Assembly (NCBI GenBank): GCA_018806915.1
Contig: JAGKQI010000098.1
Span: 496,001-560,000, forward strand
DNA: 64,000 nt
Source of the DNA: Phytophthora colocasiae
Lineage: Eukaryota; Oomycota; Peronosporomycetes; Peronosporales; Peronosporaceae
Direction: 5' to 3'
The position numbers and the translations under genes were made by a program. The notes under the pieces were generated by a model, which ran no database searches, was not told where the DNA came from, and was given only the letters and a program-made list of their open reading frames with translations. Positions 9,534 to 19,055 of the stretch are shown here, one piece after another. The first letter of the stretch is position 1. Each line of letters opens with the position of its first letter.

Positions 9534-12257
9534 ATGAACTCGGTCATGCTGCGCATCCGGCTGCTGCTGGGGGCCATGGCACTAGGTTACGGGATGATAT
9601 TCGTGCTCTGTGCGTGGCTCGTAATCTACATGCGACATCATCGATCCGGGGCGTTGCGAGGAGATACTCGAGCTGCTCGAAGAGTTCTTCTGCCTGCTTT
9701 CCAACCGCTGCTGTGGTTGCTCACTGCAGTTTCATTGCTGTACACGGGCTGCTTCACATTATTGCTAATCTTTGGGCCAGGACTGGGAGACTCGAGAGTA
9801 AAAACGGAAACATATTACAGCGGACGCCTCTTTGTCATTGCATTGCCAGTGTTGTATCTTAAACAACGAGCAGTAACAGCAAGAGCACTGGTGAGAGCAG
9901 CATTATTATCGCTGCTATTGGCTATATACAATATTCCGATTGTGTGGCTGGTGGACAAGGCTGTAGATATGAAAACAGCACATTACGTGACTATGGCAAC
10001 GGGAGCCCTCCCGCTGCTCGTATTTGGCTGGGTGTGCTTACGGCCGTCGGAGAGAGCAAGTCAAAAGACATTGAAGGAATATGCAGTGTTCGTGGGGGTT
10101 TACTACGTGTTGAGACTGACATATAGCGAGCTGATTTTTCTCGGATCAAGCTTCACAGACGCTGCTTTCACAGTGACTTTAGCTAGTGTGTTCTGGGGAT
10201 CTTTGGTGCCAGTTGTCATTTGGAGAGTTCTCAAAGCAGATACAGCACATTGGAGAGGACTTGGGAGGCGTGCGGTGCATCTTCAATCACTTTTTCGACA
10301 AAAGTATCATTATCTTCACGAACGAGTATCATCCAGAGGCCTTCACGTTCTCATTGAAATGCACCGGAAACAGATTATTGATTTCGCGTATCTGGCACTT
10401 CAGCGGAAGATCGGTGCAGGAGCTAGCGCGGTTGTGTTCAGAGGCATACTCCACTCGAGAATTCCGGTAGCAGTGAAGGTTTATACACCACGCGTTCTTA
10501 GCGAAGAAGTCGTGGCCGAGTTTTCACACGAAGCGGCATTATGTGGCGCTCTTCACCACCCAAATGTTGTGCGATTCTATGGGATGTGCGTGTGCCCACC
10601 GACTGTATGCCTCGTCTCGGAGCTGTGTCGAGCATCACTCGAGGATGTCACTCGTGCTAGTGCTAGGCTGAGGTTAGTACACCATGAAAGCCAAGAAGAA
10701 GAATCTGAGCAAGAAATTACTCCCGTAAACCGAGTACAGCAGCGACAGCAGCTGCTTGTTGATCTCAATTATATGATCGACGCGACACGCGCAGTCGTGT
10801 ACATGCACAGCTTCACTCCAGCGTTCCTGCATCGAGATCTCAAGCCGTCGAACTTCCTGGTTGACGACTATGGCACTTGTAAGCTGACGGATTTCGGGGA
10901 GTCGCGCAGTGTTCCAACTACTCAGAAAGGCGGAAAACTGAATCCTGTAGCTGAGGATTGCTCCACGACAGCGGCGACCGCAGCAACGTCAGGAACGGTG
11001 TTTTTCGGAGAGTCCTACTTAGGAGTTCAAACGCCGACGACTTCGGCTCAATTTGTACCTCCACCAGTTTCACTGAGACCTTCCATGCGTGATCGTGGAC
11101 ATAGTGCTATGACTGTACGTGGAACAGCAGACTACATGGCTCCAGAGCTGATCGAAGGCAAGGCTGGTACTGCAGTGTATGGTGAAGCTGCAGATGTTTA
11201 TTCACTCGCCATCACACTATGGGATATCGCGAACCCCCTTGTTCCCAAGTACCCGGAGGCAACTAGAAGCCACCTTCAAGTTTTCGACAGTGTCCTCAAT
11301 GGAGAACGACCTCCACTCAGCTCGTCGTTGCATCCTGAGTTACGCCGGTTGTTTACTGACGCCTGGCATCAGCAGCCCGAACGTCGACCGTCTGCAACGT
11401 ACATCCTTCGAGCTCTTGAAACGCTTCAACAAGAGGTTAGTGCACAGACAGCCTTAGGTTTGGCCACAGCACTCGAACAATCCGAGGGTCAGCCCATGGT
11501 GAACGGTCAAGTTCTCATGCAGCGCATGCTTGAGCTTGGCTTTGTGGACTCAGCATCGGAGGCTTACAGGGTTGGGAACTCCCTTATGAGTGCTGGCTTT
11601 TTGCACCACGCGCTCCATCTCGAGTCTTTTCGCAAAACATCCGAGATGTTTTACTTCGACTCCGGCGTGTTGGGCTTGTATGCTCCAGCTACTCCAGAGA
11701 GCTCTTTCTTGCCTTCGCCAACATCTCCAACTTCCGAGGAAGAGCCACTTTTTGTCAAGAGTAGTCGACATCGCAAGTGTGGGAAGAAACAACGCCGTCG
11801 CGCGACAGATTCACCCGTTGCTACGCGCTGTTTCTCTCCTCCTTCTGAAAAGCGACGAAGTTCAACGACGGCTTGCCATAGAGCAAGCTTGGAGATGCCT
11901 ACTTGCGCTTGTCGGAAGCTTGGGCGTGGCTTCAGTAACAAGGAGCGTCACAAGCGTCGATTTCGACGGAACAAAAAGTGGTTTGCTATCATGGAAGAGA
12001 GCATCTCGACTGGGAAATTACTCTCACACGATGTTGAGTCTCAACCTTCCTTAGCTGAGACGGACGAGTTCGAAGAATACGGTGTCAGCGGTAATTGGGA
12101 AGATATGGAATCTGGTGGAACCACTGGTATGAACGCCTCGGATGTCCAAAGTGTCGACGAGGACTTGGAATTAGATCTGGACGAGCCTGGGAGCTCCGTA
12201 AATGTCACTTTTGACAACGGCTACGGCTCCATGCGATCGTCAGTAGTCATCATTTAG
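9534..12257 (+). CDS. Multi-pass membrane TKL-type protein kinase with DEP domain
   Basis: An intronless 907-residue protein. The first 230 residues hold six to seven hydrophobic segments (for example LLLGAMALGYGMIFVLCAWL), like a small receptor-type membrane domain. The kinase domain spans about 285-635: glycine loop IGAGASAVVFRG, lysine in VAVKVY (about 315), HRDLKPSNFLVDD (about 432), DFGES (about 452) and YMAPELIEG (about 533). Between DFG and APE lies an unusual Ser/Thr-rich insertion of about 60 residues. Around 657-710 is a DEP-like domain (GQVLMQRMLELGFVDS, then AGFLHHALHLESF). DEP domains usually contact membranes or GPCR/G-protein partners, so a membrane signalling kinase is likely. 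The C-terminus is basic and then acidic. Ligand and substrate are unknown. Confidence 0.88.
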   Translation: MNSVMLRIRLLLGAMALGYGMIFVLCAWLVIYMRHHRSGALRGDTRAARRVLLPAFQPLLWLLTAVSLLYTGCFTLLLIFGPGLGDSRVKTETYYSGRLFVIALPVLYLKQRAVTARALVRAALLSLLLAIYNIPIVWLVDKAVDMKTAHYVTMATGALPLLVFGWVCLRPSERASQKTLKEYAVFVGVYYVLRLTYSELIFLGSSFTDAAFTVTLASVFWGSLVPVVIWRVLKADTAHWRGLGRRAVHLQSLFRQKYHYLHERVSSRGLHVLIEMHRKQIIDFAYLALQRKIGAGASAVVFRGILHSRIPVAVKVYTPRVLSEEVVAEFSHEAALCGALHHPNVVRFYGMCVCPPTVCLVSELCRASLEDVTRASARLRLVHHESQEEESEQEITPVNRVQQRQQLLVDLNYMIDATRAVVYMHSFTPAFLHRDLKPSNFLVDDYGTCKLTDFGESRSVPTTQKGGKLNPVAEDCSTTAATAATSGTVFFGESYLGVQTPTTSAQFVPPPVSLRPSMRDRGHSAMTVRGTADYMAPELIEGKAGTAVYGEAADVYSLAITLWDIANPLVPKYPEATRSHLQVFDSVLNGERPPLSSSLHPELRRLFTDAWHQQPERRPSATYILRALETLQQEVSAQTALGLATALEQSEGQPMVNGQVLMQRMLELGFVDSASEAYRVGNSLMSAGFLHHALHLESFRKTSEMFYFDSGVLGLYAPATPESSFLPSPTSPTSEEEPLFVKSSRHRKCGKKQRRRATDSPVATRCFSPPSEKRRSSTTACHRASLEMPTCACRKLGRGFSNKERHKRRFRRNKKWFAIMEESISTGKLLSHDVESQPSLAETDEFEEYGVSGNWEDMESGGTTGMNASDVQSVDEDLELDLDEPGSSVNVTFDNGYGSMRSSVVII

Positions 12258-12367
12258 ATAGTAGTAGAAGGCGTTCTGCTGTGTAGATCACGCCACATGC
12301 GTCGCATATTTAAACAAGGTAGATGTTGATACAGGTTGAAGTGGTAACCTCTTTAGTAAATCTCCCT

Positions 12368-12385
12368 CTCATTGGTCCATTTTAC
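12368..12385 (+). promoter_or_regulatory. Probable oomycete Inr/FPR core promoter of eIF2D
   Basis: CTCATTGGTCCATTTTAC resembles the oomycete initiator plus flanking promoter region (consensus about GCTCATTYNNCAWTTT). It lies 66 bp upstream of the preferred eIF2D start at 12451, a normal leader length. If transcription starts here, the in-frame ATG at 12394 would have a leader of only about 20 nt. Confidence 0.5.
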
Positions 12386-12450
12386 AGCCAATCATGTCTA
12401 CTTTTACTATAAATTTGAGCAGCTCCATCCAAAATATATCTAAAGGCACC

Positions 12451-14274
12451 ATGTTCGCTAAGCCTGCCAAGGTCAGCGGCAACGTTCTGCTCAAGAATAA
12501 AGACGCCAAGAAGCTTCGTCGTGATGTGGCTGAGCTGTTTAAAGGCACATGTAGTGGTCCAGATGACGAGAACCTCAAGCAACTGTTGGCTTCCAAGGCA
12601 ACCGTGAAGAAAATGAGCTTCCAGGCGCCATCACGTGTCGTTGTTTACGCTTCTGAGGAGACTAAAGAGCCACTGCTCTTCGATGTTACAGGAAAAGGTG
12701 ATCTATGTTTCAGTGTTTACGCTCTTTGGCGTGCTCCCGCTCTTCTACCAGCACTAGTGGTGCATGCTCCTGTTAGTGAATTTGTGCTTCGAGGTGCCGA
12801 TGTTATGCTGCCTGGTGTTGTTTTTTCATCGATGGAGCAGCTGCAATCGCTACGGAAGGGCGAAATCCGAGCTGTGTATGCTCGAGGCAATCCTTGTGCA
12901 ATTGGAGTGGGTGAAATGCTCGTGGATGCAGCTGACGTGGAGCAGAGTGACAAAAAGGGGAGAGCGCTGAAGCTCTGGCATGTTGTAGGTGACTCGCTGT
13001 GGCAGATGGGGCCACAAATATTGCCAAATGAGGGCTTTTTGGGTGAAAGAGTGGTGCCTTTAGAAGGAGCAGGAAGTGATGATGAAGATGCAGGGGTTAC
13101 CCTGGAGAGAGTGACGTTGGAAGAGGAGAAAGAGAGTAAGGAAGACAAGGAAGAAGAAGAAGAGGTGACAAAGCAGCAGATGGACAGTTATTATGTTGCA
13201 GCGCTGCTTCAAGCACTCAGAACATCGAAAATCCGAGAGAAAGAACTACCAATCTTGGCTAGCTCGTTCCATGCCAATGTGCTGCTACCGTGTCGCCGTG
13301 CTGGTGTGTCTTTGAACATTAAGCACAGCTCATTCAAGAAGTTGTCAGTGTTTCTGAAGGCGATGAATGCACACGGCCTGCTGGAAGTTGTGGACAATGA
13401 TGGTGTGCAGTCAATTACCGCCATTGGCAGACGTCACCCGTACGTAAACGTTATTATTTTCGGCTGAACCGACGACCACTAACCAGGTTTATTGTTATTG
13501 AACAGTGATGTACTGTCGCATGAACCTTACCAGACTGACGAAGACTTGCAGCAAGAAGAACAGGCCGCGACCAACAAAGCTGCAGGGCTTCCTGCTTTTA
13601 CTCCCGGCCAGTATGCCCCTGAAGTGGAGGAATGTCTCGGCCTATCACCTGCACTCAAGACACTTCTTCCGTTTATCTTGGCTGGTGTTTCTGCAGGCCA
13701 GCCGTTGAAAAAATATTGGTCTACTGTTGAGATCCGTGACTTGGTCACTCAATACATTGAAAGTCAAGGACTGGTTGATGCTACAAACAAGAAATTCGTG
13801 AGGCTGAATGGTTCTCTTACTGACGCACTTTACGGCAAGAAGGCACCTGCAGGTGGGTACCCAGAGCGCCTCGCCCGTCCTGAAATTCTAGACCTTCTGC
13901 TGGCCAAGTGCACGCGCTATCATCGGATCAAGTTGTTTCCGGAGCACGCTGCGAAGTTCCATGGTGGTAAATTGCGTCCAATTACCATTCACGCTGAAAA
14001 GCTCAAGCGCCGAAACAGCACGGTGGTCACTTATATCGCGTTTTACCAACAATTTGGCATCGACGGTATTGCGTTTGCCAAGGAGGCACAGAAGAAATGG
14101 GGCTGTAGCGCTGCTGTTCAAGCGAGTGAAGACAAAAGTAAGGGAGAAAAGATCCAGATCCATGGCCAAATGACACACGAAGTATTGGAATACTTGGACA
14201 CTAAGTACCGGGTTAACCCGAAGTATTGCGCCGTGACTTATGGCAAGGATGTCAAAGCCAAGAAGAAAAAGTAA
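12451..14274 (+). CDS. EIF2D: Translation initiation factor eIF2D (ligatin)
   Basis: eIF2D delivers tRNA to the ribosomal P site and helps recycle 40S subunits. Exons 12451-13439 and 13506-14274 join in phase 2, with a 66 bp intron, giving 585 residues. The start MFAKPAKV matches the family N-terminus (MFAKxxxV); an in-frame ATG 19 codons upstream is less likely. Domains in order: MCT-1-like and PUA (residues about 1-190, including RGADVMLPGV and RGNPCAIGVGEM), an acidic Glu/Lys-rich linker, a winged-helix region, a SWIB/MDM2-like fold (KKYWSTVEIRDLVTQYIE), and a C-terminal SUI1 domain (KLKRRNSTVVTYIAFYQQFG to VNPKYCAVTYGKD). All domains of the full-length factor are present. Confidence 0.93.
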
Positions 14275-14331
14275 AGTGTACAAACAAGTACATTTAGTCG
14301 AGAGGTCTATCTAATATGGATAGGAGACGTT

Positions 14332-17076
14332 CTAGGATGAGGCAAACACCTCTTCTATCAGTGGTGAAGCAGAGGAAGTAGACGAGGTTCCTGATTTGCG
14401 TTTCTTCTTCTTCTTGTTGCGTGATGCAGTGGTCTCGCTGGTCGTAGATCGCGTGTTGGTGGCAGTAGTTGTAGTGGTAGTGGTGGTTGTCTTGCTCTTG
14501 GATTTACTTGCAGACTTTTTCTTCTTCGTCGTCTTCTTGCGCTGCCTGTTCTTGAGACGCCGTGCTTCGATAGGATGGCGAAGCGCGAGGTGGTAGATGA
14601 TCATCACCACAACACATGCAGGCGTGAGATAGAACGATAGGTATGCTCGGTGCAACCCGTACGTAGCTTGAACGGCAGCACAAATCTGAAAGACCATGGG
14701 AACAAGGGAGTGCATGGCCAAATCTACCTTGCTCTCTTCCAGGAAGTCCTTGTACTTGGCAGCCTCCTGGAAATTACCATTTCCACCCCCACACAACCGG
14801 CATGACCGGATGCAGAAGTCGCAGAAATCTCGCGAGTTCTTGAACCGATACACACAGTCGCAAGACACAACCCGGAACGTTGGGCCCACGTACACAACTT
14901 CGCCAGTTTTACCTGCTACAACACGGCGAGTCGTCTTGTCATTGTACTCCACCAAAACAGCTCCAGGACCACCATCCTCGAAAATACACTTTGGACAATT
15001 CTCAGCCGTGATCTTGACACCACTAGCTGCACTGCTAGAGGATTTTCCATACGCTGAGGCGGCATCTTGTCCCGATGAAGCTCCAAAGAAAGCCGTCGGA
15101 GGCAGCGGGATCATGCCGTCCAGCGAGAGACCAACGAGATATGTGAACAAGCCTAAAATGACGACATACGACCCACTTTCCACCAGTAAATCATTTGACA
15201 GCTCGGACGGTGGGAATCGTACCAAGCTAACAAAGTACGCCACTTTTCCTACCCACGGGAAAATTGACAAGAACATCACAGCAAACAGCGAACGCTGCAT
15301 GCGTTGTTGGTCCAACGTTCCATCGTTGCTTCCACCCAAAGCCAACAAGTACAGAACGAGTACGAGGAACGACGACAGCACCAGAAGTCCAAGCAGCTTG
15401 GGAGAGTCCGTCGACGAAAAACCGTTAATGTGCCCCAAAATCTGCACAGCCGCATGAATGATAATGATGATCATCCAACTGCGAAGCTTCAGTTGTTCAG
15501 TGACATTGTTCAGCACAGACACAATCAGCGACACCACAAAGCGTTGCAGCAGCGAGAAAATTTTCGTCAGCACATACAGCAAGCCCAGAGCGTAGGCATA
15601 AAGAATGCTGAACTCCACAGCAATCGTTGCAGGCACAACCAATCTGCCAGCACTCTGATCACTGGAGATCATCTGACTGAATCCAAAGTAACTCGCTGCC
15701 GCTGTTGCACCGAAGATGAGAACAGCAGCTACCAATGTGGTAGTTTTGCTCAAGCCTAGAAAGGTCCTGCCATGAAAAGCACTTGAACCAAGAGCCACGA
15801 TATTTTTCAGGAAAGCAGGAGCGTGCGCTACAGGATTCAGCATCGATGAAAACGACGGGAAACTTTCCTGGCTGACATCTTGAGGTGACGGAGTTGCCTG
15901 TAAATTGAAGCGAGATTGCCACTGCGCTACTTGCGCGTAGAAAATCTGCAGTACCAAAGCGTACATGAGCACGACCACCGTCACGAACTTCTTGCGCAGC
16001 AGATTCGTCAAAAACTGCGGGAGCAGCAGCGCATATTCAGCGTATTCACCAGGATAGTAGCCATCCTGCACGTAGCTACGGTGCAGCGTTACATTCGATG
16101 TGAAATCGACCTCTTCTCCTCCTGCGACACTAGCTCCAAACAGCACCTCCTTGGCGATAGCAAGTCTCACACTGGGGTTGTTCACCAGTTCTCTAGCTTC
16201 TAGATCCACAGCCTTGTACAAACTCTCCGCTACTGCCTTGAGCAACTGATGGCACCACAGCAAGCAGAAATGATCCACAGGCGTGTGTACTGACGAGATG
16301 GCAGATGCCAGTGCCACAAAAGCTCTTGATGGGTCTGCCACCGAATCCACACTGGTCAACGACGTCTGCACGAGAGTATCCTTGTGTCCTCCAGCAACAG
16401 ACACGTAAATCACGTCGTCCTTGGATTTCTTGGTGTGCATCCTCTCGTACACAGCGTTCATCTCTGCATCTAGAGGAAACGGCGGGTTATCATACGGGAC
16501 ACCGAGCGCCACAACATGCTGGATAGATTTCTTCTTATAATTGGGCAATAATTCCGCTGTCCGAGCTACAATTCCTCCCATGGAATGAGCCACAATGACG
16601 ACGCTGTCTGGGATGACGATCTTCTTGCTGCTCCTCTTGTTCTGCTTCTTGTACTGTCTTAAAATCGTTCGCACTACATCGTTGAGGTACGTTGCCTGGT
16701 CAGTAATGAAGTTTCCATTGAGTCCTGTAGGTTCCTCGTCGAAGTCGAGTGCAAACAAATCGAAGAGCGTATTGTCCGTGTCCCAGAGGTGGCGAGACAG
16801 TGAACGAGCCTGTTTGTAGCTGCCCATGTGGCCAGGAACGAAGAGAACGGGGACACCGGAGAGCGAGTCGCGTTCTACCTTCATATCCACACGGTAGAGT
16901 GCGTATTTAGAGTGTGAAGGAGCGGATCTCCACGTTACAGGAGAGTACACGGGCCAGGACCACGTCATTTCGCAGGCAGACTCATACTTCTTGGTGGATA
17001 TAACATCATACACGAATAAACCTGTCAATAGGACGCTACAGAGCGCCAGGAAGGGCAACAGTCGATGCGCAGCCAT
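14332..17076 (-). CDS. PGAP1/Bst1-like GPI inositol-deacylase
   Basis: This ER membrane lipase removes the acyl chain from GPI inositol before export of GPI-anchored proteins. I start at 17076 (MAAHRLLPFLALCSVLLTGL), which opens with a signal-anchor helix; the frame is open further upstream but that part overlaps the divergent APC11 start. About 914 residues. The PGAP1 lipase signature VPVLFVPGHMGSYKQARSLS is followed by the serine elbow VVIVAHSMGGIVAR (Ser about 164). Six or more membrane helices occupy the second half. Unusual additions are a Cys-rich block (CPKC, then CDC, CDFCIRSCRLCGG) near 14,780-15,000, and a Lys/Thr/Ser-rich C-terminal tail with nine consecutive Thr. The tail is low complexity and probably cytoplasmic. 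Confidence 0.88.
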   Translation of the reverse strand: MAAHRLLPFLALCSVLLTGLFVYDVISTKKYESACEMTWSWPVYSPVTWRSAPSHSKYALYRVDMKVERDSLSGVPVLFVPGHMGSYKQARSLSRHLWDTDNTLFDLFALDFDEEPTGLNGNFITDQATYLNDVVRTILRQYKKQNKRSSKKIVIPDSVVIVAHSMGGIVARTAELLPNYKKKSIQHVVALGVPYDNPPFPLDAEMNAVYERMHTKKSKDDVIYVSVAGGHKDTLVQTSLTSVDSVADPSRAFVALASAISSVHTPVDHFCLLWCHQLLKAVAESLYKAVDLEARELVNNPSVRLAIAKEVLFGASVAGGEEVDFTSNVTLHRSYVQDGYYPGEYAEYALLLPQFLTNLLRKKFVTVVVLMYALVLQIFYAQVAQWQSRFNLQATPSPQDVSQESFPSFSSMLNPVAHAPAFLKNIVALGSSAFHGRTFLGLSKTTTLVAAVLIFGATAAASYFGFSQMISSDQSAGRLVVPATIAVEFSILYAYALGLLYVLTKIFSLLQRFVVSLIVSVLNNVTEQLKLRSWMIIIIIHAAVQILGHINGFSSTDSPKLLGLLVLSSFLVLVLYLLALGGSNDGTLDQQRMQRSLFAVMFLSIFPWVGKVAYFVSLVRFPPSELSNDLLVESGSYVVILGLFTYLVGLSLDGMIPLPPTAFFGASSGQDAASAYGKSSSSAASGVKITAENCPKCIFEDGGPGAVLVEYNDKTTRRVVAGKTGEVVYVGPTFRVVSCDCVYRFKNSRDFCDFCIRSCRLCGGGNGNFQEAAKYKDFLEESKVDLAMHSLVPMVFQICAAVQATYGLHRAYLSFYLTPACVVVMIIYHLALRHPIEARRLKNRQRKKTTKKKKSASKSKSKTTTTTTTTTATNTRSTTSETTASRNKKKKKRKSGTSSTSSASPLIEEVFASS

Positions 17077-17203
17077 GAGGAGCTCCTCACTTTTTAGATA
17101 ATGGCACGTGGCTGAGTACGTAATGTACATTATGTCACCGAACGTCGTCTTGTGGCGAATCAGATGATATGATAAGGATAAAGTCACTAACTTTATCACT
17201 AAA

Positions 17204-17461
17204 ATGAAGGTGACGATCAAGCGGTGGCATGGCGTCGCGACGTGGAAGTGGGGAGTGGACGAGGAATGCTGCGGGATCTGCCGCTATGCGTTCGAAGCCT
17301 GTTGTCCTGACTGCACTATGCCAGGTGATGGTTGTCCGCCCGTGTGGGGCGCCTGCAACCACGCGTTCCATATGCACTGTCTAATGAAGTGGCTCGAATC
17401 ACTGCAGTCCATGCGCCAGCACTGCCCCATGTGTCGTCAGGACTGGAAGTTCCGCAACTAA
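17204..17461 (+). CDS. APC11: APC11, RING-H2 subunit of the anaphase-promoting complex
   Basis: 85 residues, the usual size for APC11. This RING subunit binds the E2 and, with APC2, forms the catalytic centre of APC/C. The start MKVTIKRWHGVATWKW and the zinc ligands CGIC, CPDC, then CNHAFHMHC and CPMCR are typical; the extra cysteines between the first and second pairs distinguish APC11 from RBX1. It is divergent from the PGAP1 gene with 127 bp between starts. Cdc20, which activates the same complex, lies 11 kb to the left. Confidence 0.95.
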   Translation: MKVTIKRWHGVATWKWGVDEECCGICRYAFEACCPDCTMPGDGCPPVWGACNHAFHMHCLMKWLESLQSMRQHCPMCRQDWKFRN

Positions 17462-17555
17462 AGAACGACTAGGCGATGGATTTCGAGTAATACAAGCAAA
17501 TATCTATCAAATTATCATTTTTTCCTTTGCCAAAAGCTGCACCGTTGTGCTCTGT

Positions 17556-18944
17556 TTAGTGCTGATGCACATGTGCGAGCTTGAGTGTGCGCTCGTGATA
17601 CAAGTTGCGCTGCGGCAGGTATGTGGAAATGAACTGCGTCACGTCGATGTCGCCGTGCGCGAACTGAGTTGCAATCTCGTCGGATTCGTTGTCCACGTCC
17701 TTCGCTGCTGCTGAAAGCTGCTCCAGCAAAGCATCCGGGCGATGGCGCTGTTGACGAGATCGTACGGTTAGTCTGGTACAGGAAAAGAAAGGCAGATAAA
17801 AGGTAACGTACCGCAACGATGCGCTGCTGACGCGCTTGCTTTTCAGCCAGTGCTTGCTGCGCAGCACGCAACTCTGTTCGTTGTGCTTCGACCACTTGTT
17901 GGAGCTCGCGTAGATCCGTTTCGTAGCCCAGAGTCTTCTTTGCGATGCCCATGTTACTATGCAAAACCTCGTCGCGTAGCTGTGTGAACTCCTTCACTGA
18001 CGTCAAGTCCTTAACGAATTTCTTCAATGCGTGCTTGTCCGAGTTCAGTTTCTCGAGCTGTGAGAGTCTGCAACAGCAAAAAGTCAGCGCTGTGTGCTAA
18101 AAACGACTGCGTGAATACTTACGAAAGTTCCTCCAGCTCTGGAAAGATCGCAGGGATCACAGGCATTTGCGTTCGCTGCATCTTGCTGGTATCAGGTGTT
18201 TGTTGTTGCTTGGGTTGCTGAATTTGTGCCTGTGGTGACTGTCGACTTGGAGACGCATAGTTGGATCGGGAACCAGGGTACGGCGACAACGCCGCCGCAG
18301 GTCCAGGTGAACTACTCCTAGCAGGAGATACCGGGGGCTTGTTAGATGATGCGGTGTTGGCCACAACTCGCAGCTCTGTGACGATCTCCGTGACAATCCG
18401 TCCAAGATCCGAGTGCGCTGTCCACTTGTTCAGATCCGGATGACTCTGTACGTTGCCCGCAGTATCCAGCCAACGGTGCTGCACTGGTAGCGAAGCCTAC
18501 ATGACCATCACAATATCAGACCAAATACCTTGAAACTACTGCTCTCATTGCAAATGCCACCTTCAGCCGAGGAACTTTGACAGGGAATTCGGTTGGGAGC
18601 TGTCTGCAAATTAAAAACCACAGTGAATTTTAAATATGTATGCCATAGTACAAAGTGTACCGTACAACTGTAGTGTCAGTGGTCCCCGTGGCGTGTCAGC
18701 CACTGGCACCTCGAATGTTGTTTGCTGCTGGTCCTTGGCTCTACCTCCAGCTCGAACGAGACTTGCCAGTTGACGCCCTCTTCTGTACGCAAAAGAGCAT
18801 TTAAAGCGTAAATTTTTGGTAAGAATGAAGAGGAGAAGGCAGGGAAGAATATGAATGAAGCACTTACAGCCGTTCGAGCTCGCTTAGGTGGGTTTCCTGC
18901 TGCGAAGATCTGCTCGAAGAGCTCCGGTACCCGAAGAACGACAT
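17556..18944 (-). CDS. VPS37: VPS37A-like ESCRT-I subunit (UEV-like plus Mod(r) domain)
   Basis: ESCRT-I sorts ubiquitinated cargo into multivesicular bodies. I reconstruct six exons: 18868-18944, 18666-18782, 18561-18603, 18123-18496, 17812-18067 and 17556-17747. They give 352 residues with consistent phases; introns are 55-85 bp. The start MSFFGYRSSSSRSS and the next segments (TTFEVPVADTPRGPLTLQL, then LPTEFPVKVPRLK and HSDLGRIVTEIV) follow the N-terminal UEV-like domain of animal VPS37A. A Pro/Ser/Gln-rich linker leads to the coiled-coil Mod(r) domain (LSQLEKLNSDKHALKKFVKD to ISTYLPQRNLYHERTLKL). The exon 3 donor (GTGGCA) is the weakest junction. The UEV part makes it VPS37A-like rather than the short VPS37B/C type. 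Confidence 0.85.
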
Positions 18945-19055
18945 TGCAAATGATGCTATCGATCGTTTTACACAGGGACGTAACCCCTTGATAGAGTGGC
19001 GTAACCCCTCGAAATAAAAACATGGCTACACTCGACTTCAAACAGCAAGGTGACC
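18945..19055. promoter_or_regulatory. Compact divergent promoter with two identical 10-mers
   Basis: 111 bp separate the VPS37 and ankyrin-gene starts. CGTAACCCCT occurs twice, at 18979-18988 and 19000-19009, in the same direction with a 21 bp period (about two helical turns). They may be paired factor sites serving both genes. Confidence 0.4.

Noticed and set aside
14396..15457. Long plus-strand frames opposite the PGAP1 gene
   Set aside because: They are shadows of the coding strand; the antisense translation is low complexity and has no domain.
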